Source of the DNA: Alistipes sp.
GTDB lineage: Bacteria > Bacteroidota > Bacteroidia > Bacteroidales > Rikenellaceae
DNA length: 18,805 nt
NCBI GenBank assembly: GCA_019422485.1
Contig: JAHZDG010000012.1
Span: 1 to 18,805, forward strand
Direction of reading: 5' to 3'
Part shown: in pieces, positions 1 through 7,557 of the stretch
How the letters are laid out: each line of letters opens with the position of its first letter
Position numbering within the stretch: the stretch's first letter is position 1
Translations under genes and position numbers: made by a program
The notes under the pieces: generated by a model
Database searches by the model: none
What the model was told of the DNA's origin: nothing
Seen by the model: the letters and a program-made list of their open reading frames with translations, nothing else

Positions 1-218
1 TTGAATTTCATGGCCGACATCAGTTCCAGGCGAGGTACCAGACGGTTAAGGGCCATGATGACGGCACTGTCATTGACTTCTTTGCCGACTTTCTTTTCGA
101 TCTCCGGTTTGAGTTGCCGTGCCAGCGCCGACAGGTTGATCAGACCTTCAACCAGCGCTCCTTCTAAAAAAGGCTTTTTCTTAATGACCTCCTCGACGGC
201 ATTGGGGATGGTAAGCAT
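1..218 (-). CDS. Hypothetical protein, N-terminal 72 residues, divergent from lysC
   Basis: Partial gene: the ATG is at 218-216 and the frame stays open to the left edge, so only the first 72 residues are present. The peptide begins MLTIPNAVEEVIKKKPFLEG and reads as a soluble, helix-rich, charged segment (ALARQLKPEIEKKVGKEV, then SAVIMALNRL), with no signal peptide or membrane segment. The regular spacing of Leu/Ile/Val and charged residues looks like a real protein; the overlapping plus-strand frame gives a Ser/Phe/Arg-rich peptide typical of a shadow. From memory, Bacteroidales genomes carry a short protein with this kind of N-terminus beside lysC, sometimes labelled as ACT-domain or aspartate-kinase-like, but nothing in the visible part proves that. 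No function is assigned. The start is chosen because it is the first ATG of the frame and is followed by conserved-looking sequence. Confidence 0.72.
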   Translation of the reverse strand, partial: MLTIPNAVEEVIKKKPFLEGALVEGLINLSALARQLKPEIEKKVGKEVNDSAVIMALNRLVPRLELMSAMKF

Positions 219-523
219 GTTCTTGTATTGTTTTTTTAATTTGTATTATTTTTGCGGCCGTTTCAATGCCCTTTCGGGCGGCAGGACAATGAACAGTCTT
301 TCAGTTGACTAAGTGACCTCTTTGGAGAGTGTCCAAGCTAAACTGTTAAGGCTGTCTAAAATTGTACGCCATCTAATGTTGTTGCAAAAAAAATAAAAAC
401 TTAGCACAAAAACAAACAGTTTGATATACTTTTGTGTAAAAGTTGAAGATCGGTGTGATTTTATAACGACTTGAAGAAATTTTAATATCTAGATATTTCT
501 CTCTATAAAAGTGTCCAAACTCA
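219..523. other. Divergent intergenic region upstream of lysC
   Basis: About 305 bases without a credible gene. The part next to the minus-strand gene is AT-rich and contains a small GCCC/GGGC hairpin (268-279), which would lie in that gene's 5' leader. A weak minus-strand -7-like octamer, TAGCTTGG, lies at 340-333 with no good -33 partner. On the plus strand an exact TAnnTTTG element lies at 427-434 and is listed separately. I looked for a lysine riboswitch in front of lysC and see none: the leader after the -7 element is only about 85 bases. Confidence 0.5.
427..434 (+). promoter_or_regulatory. Candidate -7 element for lysC-lysA
   Basis: TACTTTTG matches the Bacteroidota -7 consensus TAnnTTTG exactly. 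A convincing -33 TTTG is lacking; TTAG at 401-404 is the closest, at a long 22-base spacing. Transcription would start near 440 and leave a leader of about 80 bases. Confidence 0.45.
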
Positions 524-1834
524 ATGATTAACGTGTTGAAATTCGGAGGAACTTCCGTGGGATCTGCCTCCAATATGACTAAGGTCGCTGACATTATACG
601 CAAAGAAAATGCCCGTATCACGGTGCTGTCGGCTATGTCGGGGACAACGGATGCTTTGGTGAAAATCGCGGCTTTGGCTTCGACCGCCGATTTGGCAGGT
701 GTCGATCAGCAGTTGGCCATGCTGCGGGAAAAATATACCACTTGTATCACTACTCTCTTGCAGTCGCATCGGCCCCAGGCGCTCGAACGCATGGAACAGG
801 CTTGGACCTTAATTCGTGAAGAAGCTTCGGCGTTTCGTCCTTCGGTGTCCGAACGGACGATTATCGCGCAAGGCGAATTGTTGACTTCGGCGGTTTTTAC
901 CTTTTATTTACAGGAATCGGGCTTTAAGGCGGTGTGTCTGAATGCTCTTGGCTTTATGGTGACCGATTCGGAAGGAAAGGTTGATACGGCTGTGCTGGCT
1001 CAACGTTTGAAACCGTTGGTTTCCGATCCGGATACGTTCTATGTGACTCAGGGATTTATTTGTTCCAACGAACAGGGTGAAATCGATAATCTGGGGCGTG
1101 GCGGCAGCGATTACAGTGCGGCTTTGATGGGGGCTGCGATTGCGGCCGATCAGGTGCAGATCTGGACCGACATCGACGGTATGCACAACAACGATCCCCG
1201 GTATGTGGAAAACACCTATCCGATTCGCAAAATGAGTTTCGATGAGGCGGCCGAGTTGGCTTATTTTGGGGCCAAGATCCTGCACCCTTCGACGATTCAG
1301 CCTTGTAAGGACCATGGGATTTCGGTTTTGTTGAAGAATACGATGGATCCCGACGCTCCGGGAACCACCATTTCGTTGGATGAGGATCGGGGACATGCTT
1401 TCCATGCCGTGGCCGCCAAAGACGGTATCACGGTGATTCGCATCTATTCGGCCCGGATGTTGATGGCCTATGGTTTTTTGCGGAAAGTCTTCGAGGTGTT
1501 CGAAACTCATCGTACGCCGATTGATATGATTACCACATCGGAAGTCGCCGTTTCTCTGACGGTGGATAATGACAAGCATTTGGATGAAATTGTTCGCGAT
1601 CTGCAGCCGCTGGGCAAAATCGAGATCGAAAAGGATAATTCGATTGTTTGCGTGGTGGGTCATATGGAACACAGCGAAACCGGTTTGGCTTCCCAGATCT
1701 TCTCAGGGATCAAGCATATTCCGATAAAGATGATCTCCTATGGAGCCAGCCATCGGAGCATTACGATGCTGATCGGAACCCAGTATAAGAAACAAACCTT
1801 GCAATATTTGAACGAAAGCCTGTTTAATTTATAA
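524..1834 (+). CDS. lysC: Aspartate kinase (lysine-branch type, monofunctional)
   Basis: Phosphorylates L-aspartate with ATP, the committed first step of the aspartate family pathway (lysine/diaminopimelate, threonine, methionine), in the cytoplasm. The 436-residue length fits a monofunctional enzyme. Visible family motifs are KFGGTSVGS at residues 6-14, GRGGSDYSA from 191, WTDIDGM from 214 followed by DPR, and a KILHPSTI segment before the C-terminal part. The last ~130 residues (from about 300) hold two ACT-like beta-alpha repeats, the usual site of end-product inhibition; which amino acid inhibits this enzyme cannot be read. There is no homoserine dehydrogenase domain, so it is not a ThrA/MetL fusion. 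The ATG at 524 places the kinase motif five residues in, as expected. lysA starts one base after the stop, so the two are almost certainly co-transcribed and translationally coupled. Confidence 0.95.
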   Translation: MINVLKFGGTSVGSASNMTKVADIIRKENARITVLSAMSGTTDALVKIAALASTADLAGVDQQLAMLREKYTTCITTLLQSHRPQALERMEQAWTLIREEASAFRPSVSERTIIAQGELLTSAVFTFYLQESGFKAVCLNALGFMVTDSEGKVDTAVLAQRLKPLVSDPDTFYVTQGFICSNEQGEIDNLGRGGSDYSAALMGAAIAADQVQIWTDIDGMHNNDPRYVENTYPIRKMSFDEAAELAYFGAKILHPSTIQPCKDHGISVLLKNTMDPDAPGTTISLDEDRGHAFHAVAAKDGITVIRIYSARMLMAYGFLRKVFEVFETHRTPIDMITTSEVAVSLTVDNDKHLDEIVRDLQPLGKIEIEKDNSIVCVVGHMEHSETGLASQIFSGIKHIPIKMISYGASHRSITMLIGTQYKKQTLQYLNESLFNL

Positions 1835-1835
1835 G

Positions 1836-2993
1836 ATGAGTGCGCGCCAGTATGCGGAGTCGTTGAAACAACTGGAAACTCCGTTCTATTTTTATGATAT
1901 GGATTTGTTGCGGCGGACATTGGATGAGGCGCTGCGTGAATCGTCCCGATATGGGTTTAAAGTACATTATGCCCTGAAGGCCAATTTTGATGACCGAATC
2001 GTTTCGGAAATCGTGCGAGCCGGTTTTGGTGTGGATTGTGTTAGCGGGAATGAAGTTCGGAAGGCCATCGAAAGCGGATGTCCGGCTTCGGAGGTGGTCT
2101 ATGCCGGTGTGGGTAAGAGCGATAAGGAGATTCGCTACGCTTTAGAACAGGATATTTTTGCCTTCAATGTGGAGTCGCTCCATGAATTGGAGGTGATCAA
2201 TGCGCTGGCTGGTGAAATGGGACGTAAGGCCCGGATTGCTTTGCGAATCAATCCCAATGTCGATCCTCGTACCCATCGCTATATCTCGACCGGACAGTCG
2301 GATTCCAAATTCGGTATCTCGTATACCGAAGTAAATACCGCGATTGCCTCGTTGGCTTCTTTGCCGCATGTGGAGATTGTGGGTATTCATTTCCATGTCG
2401 GATCCCAGATCCTGGATATGAGCGTTTTTGAAAATCTGTGCCACCGGGTCAATGATATTAAGGCCTGGTTCGAAGAACAAGGCGTTCGGTTGCGTCATAT
2501 CAACCTGGGCGGCGGTTTGGGCGTGGATTATTATCTGCCCGATCAACATCCGATTTCGGATTTTGCCTCTTATTTTGCGCTGGTGAATCGGCTGTTGCAG
2601 GTCGATCCGGATCAGACAGTGCATTTTGAGCTGGGACGGTCGCTGGTCGCTCAATGCGGGGAGTTGATCACCCGGGCGCTCTATAATAAACAAACCGCTT
2701 CAGGAACTCAGATTGTCGTGGTGGACGGCGGAATGAATGACCTGATTCGTCCGGCCTTGTATCAGGCTCATCATAAAATCGAGAATCTGACTTCGAACGG
2801 ACCGCAAGCGACTTATATGGTGGTCGGGCCGATTTGTGAGTCGGCGGACGTATTCGGCCGGGATGTCGAGTTGCCGGAAACGCATCGGGGTGACTTGTTG
2901 AGTTTGCGTACGGCCGGAGCTTATGGGATGAGTATGGCTTCACGCTATAATCTGCAGGATCTGCCGGGAGCGGTTTACAGCGATCGTTTGTAG
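1836..2993 (+). CDS. lysA: Diaminopimelate decarboxylase
   Basis: PLP-dependent decarboxylation of meso-diaminopimelate to L-lysine, the last step of the pathway that lysC opens. The 385-residue protein is a fold-type III (alanine racemase-like) decarboxylase. Lys48 in HYALKAN is the expected PLP-binding lysine; HFHVGSQI and the glycine-rich NLGGGLGVDY are barrel and phosphate-binding motifs; GPICESADVFGRD carries Cys334, the residue that reaches the partner active site in the dimer; GAYGMSMASRYN near the end is the conserved C-terminal signature. CESADVFGRD favours diaminopimelate over ornithine or arginine decarboxylases of the same fold. The ATG directly follows the lysC stop with one base between (TAA-G-ATG), and no better start exists. 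A strong hairpin lies about 70 bases downstream. Confidence 0.95.
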   Translation: MSARQYAESLKQLETPFYFYDMDLLRRTLDEALRESSRYGFKVHYALKANFDDRIVSEIVRAGFGVDCVSGNEVRKAIESGCPASEVVYAGVGKSDKEIRYALEQDIFAFNVESLHELEVINALAGEMGRKARIALRINPNVDPRTHRYISTGQSDSKFGISYTEVNTAIASLASLPHVEIVGIHFHVGSQILDMSVFENLCHRVNDIKAWFEEQGVRLRHINLGGGLGVDYYLPDQHPISDFASYFALVNRLLQVDPDQTVHFELGRSLVAQCGELITRALYNKQTASGTQIVVVDGGMNDLIRPALYQAHHKIENLTSNGPQATYMVVGPICESADVFGRDVELPETHRGDLLSLRTAGAYGMSMASRYNLQDLPGAVYSDRL

Positions 2994-3061
2994 GTTTGTT
3001 GAAATCGGGTGTTTTAGATTAGTTACAATACTCGCCAGGAACAAGATTGTTTTAGGAAAAT

Positions 3062-3095
3062 AGAAGCCCCTCCGTCACAAAACGGAGGGGCTTCT
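3062..3095 (+). terminator. Hairpin terminator of lysC-lysA
   Basis: A perfect 14-bp stem (3062-3075 with 3082-3095, core AAGCCCCTCCGT) closes a 6-base loop. Only a short, interrupted T stretch follows, so termination may be moderate. It lies between lysA and the pheT promoter. Confidence 0.75.
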
Positions 3096-3207
3096 TGTGG
3101 GCAGATGAAAATGTGACTCGGAGGGAAGGTGTAGGGAGATGTATGGTCAAAAAGGTTTGTTAAGGGTATGTTGATGTCTTTTTGTTGATAAACCCCACTG
3201 TGGGCAG

Positions 3208-3238
3208 TTGGCAGGGTGATAACTTTTTTGTACCTTTA
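3208..3238 (+). promoter_or_regulatory. Promoter of pheT
   Basis: TTG at 3208-3210 and TACCTTTA at 3231-3238 are 20 bases apart, matching the Bacteroidota -33/-7 layout with one mismatch in the -7 box. The -7 box ends 25 bases before the pheT ATG, giving a very short leader. An alternative -7, TAACTTTT at 3220-3227, overlaps the spacer. Confidence 0.6.
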
Positions 3239-3263
3239 GCGCGTTAAAAATCTAAGATTTGCC

Positions 3264-5726
3264 ATGAAGATATCGTACAATTGGCTGAAAAATTATATTC
3301 AAACCGAACTGGATGCTCCCCAGATCGCTAAAGTATTGACCGATATCGGTCTGGAAGTGGAAGGCCTCGAACAGGTCGAAACCATTCGTGGAGGATTGGC
3401 CGGTGTGGTGGTGGGCGAAGTGCTCACTTGCGAAAAACATCCCGATGCCGACAAACTCAAGGTGACGACGGTGGATGTGGGGGGTGAAGCTCCTTTGCAG
3501 ATCGTTTGCGGTGCGCCGAATGTGGCTGCCGGTCAGAAAGTGCCTGTGGCAACGGTGGGTGCCGTGCTGTATCCGACCGGGGAAGAAAACGGATTCAAAA
3601 TCAAAAAGAGCAAAATACGCGGCTTGGAATCGTTTGGAATGATCTGTGCCGAAGATGAACTGGGATTGGGAACCGATCATGAAGGAATCATCGTGCTGCC
3701 GGCTGAAACGGCTGTAGGAACGCCTCTGCGGGAGGTGTACCACATCGAAGATGACTATCTGATGGAGATCGGGCTGACTCCGAACCGGGCCGATGCCGTT
3801 TCGCACTATGGGGTGGCTCGTGATCTGGCGGTCTATCTTCGCTCCAATGGTCTGCCTTGTCGTTTGGAACTGCCGGATGTGAGCGCTTTTCAGGCGAATG
3901 ATGCCGCTCAAGGTATTGACGTGGAAGTACACAATCATGAAGCGGCTCCGCGGTATATGGGCCTGACTCTGACCGGTGTGAAAGTGGGTCCCTCGCCGGA
4001 ATGGTTGCAGAATCACCTGCGCTCTATCGGTTTGAACCCTCATAATAACGTGGTGGATATTACCAACTTCGTGTTGCATGAAGTGGGTCAGCCTCTGCAT
4101 GCTTTCGATGCCAGTAAAATTAAGGGTCGTAAGATCGTGGTACGCACCTGCCCCGAAGGAACTCCCTTCGTGACGCTGGATGGCGTGGAACGCAAGCTCT
4201 CTTCGGAAGACTTGATGATCTGCAATGCGGAAGAACCGATGTGTTTGGCAGGTATTTTCGGGGGCTTGGATTCGGGTGTGACGGACCAGACAACCGAAGT
4301 GTTCCTGGAATCGGCTTACTTCGATCCTCGCTGGATTCGCAAGTCGGCTCGTCGTCATGGGTTGAGTACTGATGCATCGTTCCGCTACGAACGCGGGATC
4401 GATCCCAATATCGCCCCCTATGCCCTCAAACGGGCAGCCTTGTTGATCTGTGAACTGGCCGGAGCTACGATCGCTTCGCCGGTTACCGATCTCTATCCCA
4501 ATCCGATCGGCCCGTTCCGTTTCGAAGTGTCGTATGAACGGATCAATCGTCTGATCGGGAAAGATATTCCGACGGAAACCGTTCGTAAGATCATCGAAGC
4601 CTTGGATGTCGTGATCGAAAAGGAAAAAGATGGTGTTCTGTCGGTAGCTGTTCCTCCCTATCGGGTCGATGTGCAGCGGGAAGCCGACCTGATTGAAGAT
4701 ATTCTGCGTATTTACGGATACAACAATATTGAAGTTCCGCAGCGAGTTATCTCTACCCTCGCCTATGCACCGAAACCCGATCGGGATAAGTTGGTGAATA
4801 CGGCTTCGGATCTGTTGACAGCCAACGGGTTCAACGAAATCATGAGTAACTCGTTGACCAAATCGGCTTATTATGAAGGTTCACAGACCTATCCGGTGGA
4901 AAATTGCGTGCGGATCCTCAATCCGTTGAGCAATGATCTGAATGTGATGCGCCAGACTTTGGTGTTCAATGCCTTGGAAGCTGTGCAGCTGAACGTCAAT
5001 CACCGCAATCCCGATTTGAAACTATATGAGTTCGGAAACTGCTATTGGTACGATCCCTCTAAAGCAGCCGAAGGCGGGCTGGCTCCCTACTCCGAAGGCT
5101 TGCATTTGTCGATGACCGTGACTGGCGCCGATCATGTAGCTTCGTGGAATCAGCCTTCTCGTCCGACCAGTTTCTATACGTTGAAGGCTATGGTGGAACG
5201 TATGCTGGCTCGTTTCGGGGTCGATCTGGAAGCGGCCGTGATGGATACGTTCGAAAGCGATCTGTATCGTCAGGGCGTGACGTTCACCCTCTTCGGCAAA
5301 CCAATGATTCAGATGGGGATCATCGCTTCGAAGTGGCTGAAACGCTTCGATCTGAAAAACGATGTATATTATCTGGAAATGGATTTCGGGGCGTTGATGA
5401 AGGCGCTTCGCAAACATAAAATCACAGTACAGGAACTGGCTAAATATCCCGATGTACGTCGAGACCTGGCTCTGCTGCTCGATCGTTCGGTGACCTTCGC
5501 ACAGTTGCGTAAGGTGGCCTTCGGGGCTGAACGCAAATTGCTGAAACGGGTGTCGTTGTTTGACGTCTATGAAGGCGACAAACTGCCCGAAGGCAAGAAA
5601 TCGTATGCCTTGAGTTTCATCCTGTCTGATCCCGAAAAGACGTTGGTGGATCAGGTGATCGACAAGGCGATGAATAACCTGATTCGTGAATTCGAACGTC
5701 AACTCGGCGCTCAGGTACGTTCTTGA
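3264..5726 (+). CDS. pheT: Phenylalanine--tRNA ligase beta subunit
   Basis: Beta subunit of the (alpha-beta)2 phenylalanyl-tRNA synthetase, needed for tRNA-Phe binding and editing of mischarged tyrosine; catalysis is in the alpha subunit (pheS), which is not in this window. The 820 residues show the full bacterial layout: the N-terminal MKISYNWLKNYI start, an EMAP/OB-fold tRNA-binding domain at about 45-155 (VVVGEVLTCEKHPDADKLKV, CGAPNV), the B3/B4 editing region at about 210-390, B5 around 405-480, a synthetase-like core, and the anticodon-binding FDX-ACB domain over the last ~93 residues (YPDVRRDLALLLD to the end). Nothing is missing. The ATG at 3264 fits the family start and the promoter position. 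guaA begins 29 bases after the stop. The pheS and pheT genes are evidently unlinked here. Confidence 0.96.
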   Translation: MKISYNWLKNYIQTELDAPQIAKVLTDIGLEVEGLEQVETIRGGLAGVVVGEVLTCEKHPDADKLKVTTVDVGGEAPLQIVCGAPNVAAGQKVPVATVGAVLYPTGEENGFKIKKSKIRGLESFGMICAEDELGLGTDHEGIIVLPAETAVGTPLREVYHIEDDYLMEIGLTPNRADAVSHYGVARDLAVYLRSNGLPCRLELPDVSAFQANDAAQGIDVEVHNHEAAPRYMGLTLTGVKVGPSPEWLQNHLRSIGLNPHNNVVDITNFVLHEVGQPLHAFDASKIKGRKIVVRTCPEGTPFVTLDGVERKLSSEDLMICNAEEPMCLAGIFGGLDSGVTDQTTEVFLESAYFDPRWIRKSARRHGLSTDASFRYERGIDPNIAPYALKRAALLICELAGATIASPVTDLYPNPIGPFRFEVSYERINRLIGKDIPTETVRKIIEALDVVIEKEKDGVLSVAVPPYRVDVQREADLIEDILRIYGYNNIEVPQRVISTLAYAPKPDRDKLVNTASDLLTANGFNEIMSNSLTKSAYYEGSQTYPVENCVRILNPLSNDLNVMRQTLVFNALEAVQLNVNHRNPDLKLYEFGNCYWYDPSKAAEGGLAPYSEGLHLSMTVTGADHVASWNQPSRPTSFYTLKAMVERMLARFGVDLEAAVMDTFESDLYRQGVTFTLFGKPMIQMGIIASKWLKRFDLKNDVYYLEMDFGALMKALRKHKITVQELAKYPDVRRDLALLLDRSVTFAQLRKVAFGAERKLLKRVSLFDVYEGDKLPEGKKSYALSFILSDPEKTLVDQVIDKAMNNLIREFERQLGAQVRS

Positions 5727-5755
5727 GACCTTTTACGACGATAACTTTTTTATCT

Positions 5756-7285
5756 ATGCAGGAAAAAATATTGATTTTCGACTTTGGATCGCAGTATACG
5801 CAGCTGATTGCCCGTCGTGTGCGCGAACTGAATGTCTATTGTGAAATTCTGCCGTACAATCGCAAACCGGTGTTGGACGCTTCGGTGAAAGGGATTATCC
5901 TGTCGGGCAGTCCGTCGTCGGTGCGTGATGCGAATGCACCTCAGATCGACCTCTCGGAAATGAAGGGAAAATGGCCGATGTTGGGGGTATGTTACGGGGC
6001 GCAGTACCTGGCTCAGAGTTACGGGGGCGAGGTGCAACCTTCCAAAACGCGGGAATACGGTCGTGCCATGCTCTCGAAGGTGGACACCGAAAATCCGCTG
6101 ATCAAAACCCTCTCGCAGACCAGTCAGGTGTGGATGTCCCATGGCGATACCATTACCAAAGCTCCTCAGGGGTATAAGGTGATTGCCAGCACGGAAGATG
6201 TGAAGGTGGCTGCTTTCCAGATCGAAGGCGAACAGACTTGGGGGATTCAGTTCCATCCGGAAGTTTACCACTCGACAGAAGGCAAAGAGTTGCTGAAAAA
6301 TTTCGTGGTGAATATTTGCGGTTGCAAACAGGATTGGACGCCGGATTCATTCATCGATGCGACGGTCAAGGAATTGCGGGAAAAACTGGGCGACGATAAA
6401 GTTGTGCTGGGACTTTCCGGCGGGGTCGATTCATCGGTGGCAGCCATGTTGCTGCATCGGGCCATCGGTCGCAATTTGACTTGTATCTTTGTGGATATGG
6501 GTCTGTTGCGTAAGGATGAGTTCGAGACGGTGTTGAAATCCTATGAGTCGATGGGCCTGAACGTCATCGGGGTACGTGCCGGGAAGAAATTCCTGTCAGA
6601 CCTGGCCGGAGTGACCGACCCCGAAAAGAAACGGAAGATCATTGGCCGGGACTTTATTGAGGTATTTGATGAGGAAGCTCAGAAGCTCACGGAAGTGAAG
6701 TGGTTGGCTCAGGGTACGATCTATCCCGATGTCATTGAATCGGTATCGGTTAATGGGCCTTCGGCAACCATTAAATCACACCATAATGTAGGCGGTCTGC
6801 CCGAAAAGATGGATTTGAAGATCGTGGAACCGTTGCGGTTGCTCTTCAAGGACGAAGTTCGTCGGGTGGGTCGTCAGTTGAATATTCCGGCGGAAATTTT
6901 GGGCCGCCATCCTTTCCCGGGTCCGGGTCTGGGGATTCGTATTCTGGGCGAAGTGACCGAAGAAAAAGTCCGCATTTTGCAGGAAGCCGATAAGATCTTC
7001 ATCGACGGGCTGAAAGAAGCCGGGCTGTACGATCAGGTATGGCAGGCTGGCGTTATGTTGTTGCCGGTGCAGTCGGTAGGTGTTATGGGTGACGAACGGA
7101 CGTATGAAAGTTGCGTTGCGTTGCGTGCCGTGACCTCTACCGATGGTATGACGGCTGACTGGGTTCATCTGCCCTATGATTTCTTGGCCAAAGTTTCCAA
7201 TGAAATCATTAATCGGGTGAAAGGGATCAACCGAGTAGTCTATGACATCAGCTCCAAACCGCCTGCAACGATTGAATGGGAATAA
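5756..7285 (+). CDS. guaA: GMP synthase (glutamine-hydrolysing)
   Basis: Converts XMP to GMP using ATP and ammonia from glutamine, the last step of guanine nucleotide synthesis, in the cytoplasm. With the ATG at 5756 the protein is 509 residues, within the family range. The class I glutamine amidotransferase domain (1 to ~190) has catalytic Cys79 in GVCYGAQ and the His167/Glu169 pair in QFHPEV. The ATP-pyrophosphatase domain has its P-loop SGGVDSS at 221-227, and the dimerisation domain ends with PPATIEWE. The frame extends upstream to a TTG at 5723 overlapping the pheT stop, but those 11 residues do not belong to the family, so ATG is preferred. It is 29 bases from pheT; the gap has a weak -7-like TAACTTTT (5742-5749), so it may be read through from pheT or have a weak promoter. 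Confidence 0.96.
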   Translation: MQEKILIFDFGSQYTQLIARRVRELNVYCEILPYNRKPVLDASVKGIILSGSPSSVRDANAPQIDLSEMKGKWPMLGVCYGAQYLAQSYGGEVQPSKTREYGRAMLSKVDTENPLIKTLSQTSQVWMSHGDTITKAPQGYKVIASTEDVKVAAFQIEGEQTWGIQFHPEVYHSTEGKELLKNFVVNICGCKQDWTPDSFIDATVKELREKLGDDKVVLGLSGGVDSSVAAMLLHRAIGRNLTCIFVDMGLLRKDEFETVLKSYESMGLNVIGVRAGKKFLSDLAGVTDPEKKRKIIGRDFIEVFDEEAQKLTEVKWLAQGTIYPDVIESVSVNGPSATIKSHHNVGGLPEKMDLKIVEPLRLLFKDEVRRVGRQLNIPAEILGRHPFPGPGLGIRILGEVTEEKVRILQEADKIFIDGLKEAGLYDQVWQAGVMLLPVQSVGVMGDERTYESCVALRAVTSTDGMTADWVHLPYDFLAKVSNEIINRVKGINRVVYDISSKPPATIEWE

Positions 7286-7303
7286 AATGATCTTGTTTAT
7301 CTT

Positions 7304-7332
7304 CGAAGCCGCAGGTTTTTCCTGCGGCTTCG
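7304..7332 (+). terminator. Hairpin terminator after guaA
   Basis: Perfect 12-bp stem (CGAAGCCGCAGG 7304-7315 with 7321-7332) and a TTTTT loop, 18 bases after the guaA stop. The downstream T stretch is short (GTGTTTTG). Confidence 0.8.
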
Positions 7333-7490
7333 GTGTTTTGAGAAGCATCGTGTCGGTCGTATCGGCCAAGATTTCAGAGCGGTTTTTGATGGCGATTTGA
7401 TTGCAGGAATAAGTGGGAAAGTGAAAAAAGTTTGTCTTTTTTGTCCGGGAAAAAGTCGGAAAAAGCTCAAAAAGTTCGGGGATTTTCCGG

Positions 7491-7498
7491 TATCTTTG
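7491..7498 (+). promoter_or_regulatory. -7 element of the MATE transporter gene
   Basis: TATCTTTG followed by CA is an exact TAnnTTTG box, 59 bases before the start codon. No good -33 TTTG lies 19-21 bases upstream; instead there is a series of A-tracts (see findings). Confidence 0.65.
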
Positions 7499-7557
7499 CA
7501 GCGATGAAAGAGTATAATTGCACTCGGAATAGAAGTGTAAATTTAAGTTAACGATAT

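Noticed and set aside
1..312. Plus-strand 103-codon frame at the left edge
   Set aside because: Composition is Ser/Phe/Arg-rich and shadow-like; the opposite strand encodes a coherent helical protein with a natural ATG at 218.
219..523. Lysine riboswitch before lysC
   Set aside because: The leader downstream of the -7 box is only about 85 bases and shows none of the long multi-helix structure expected for an L box.
908..1672. Minus-strand 254-codon frame inside lysC
   Set aside because: Antisense to a clearly conserved aspartate kinase; His/Arg/Gln-rich residue content typical of a mirror frame.
3252..4358. Minus-strand 368-codon frame inside pheT
   Set aside because: Long, but exactly opposite pheT; His/Phe/Gln/Arg-rich with no domain. 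Long antisense frames are expected with this codon usage.
5723..5755. Upstream TTG start for guaA overlapping the pheT stop
   Set aside because: The additional 11 residues (MRPFTTITFLS) are not part of the GMP synthase family; the ATG at 5756 gives the standard N-terminus.
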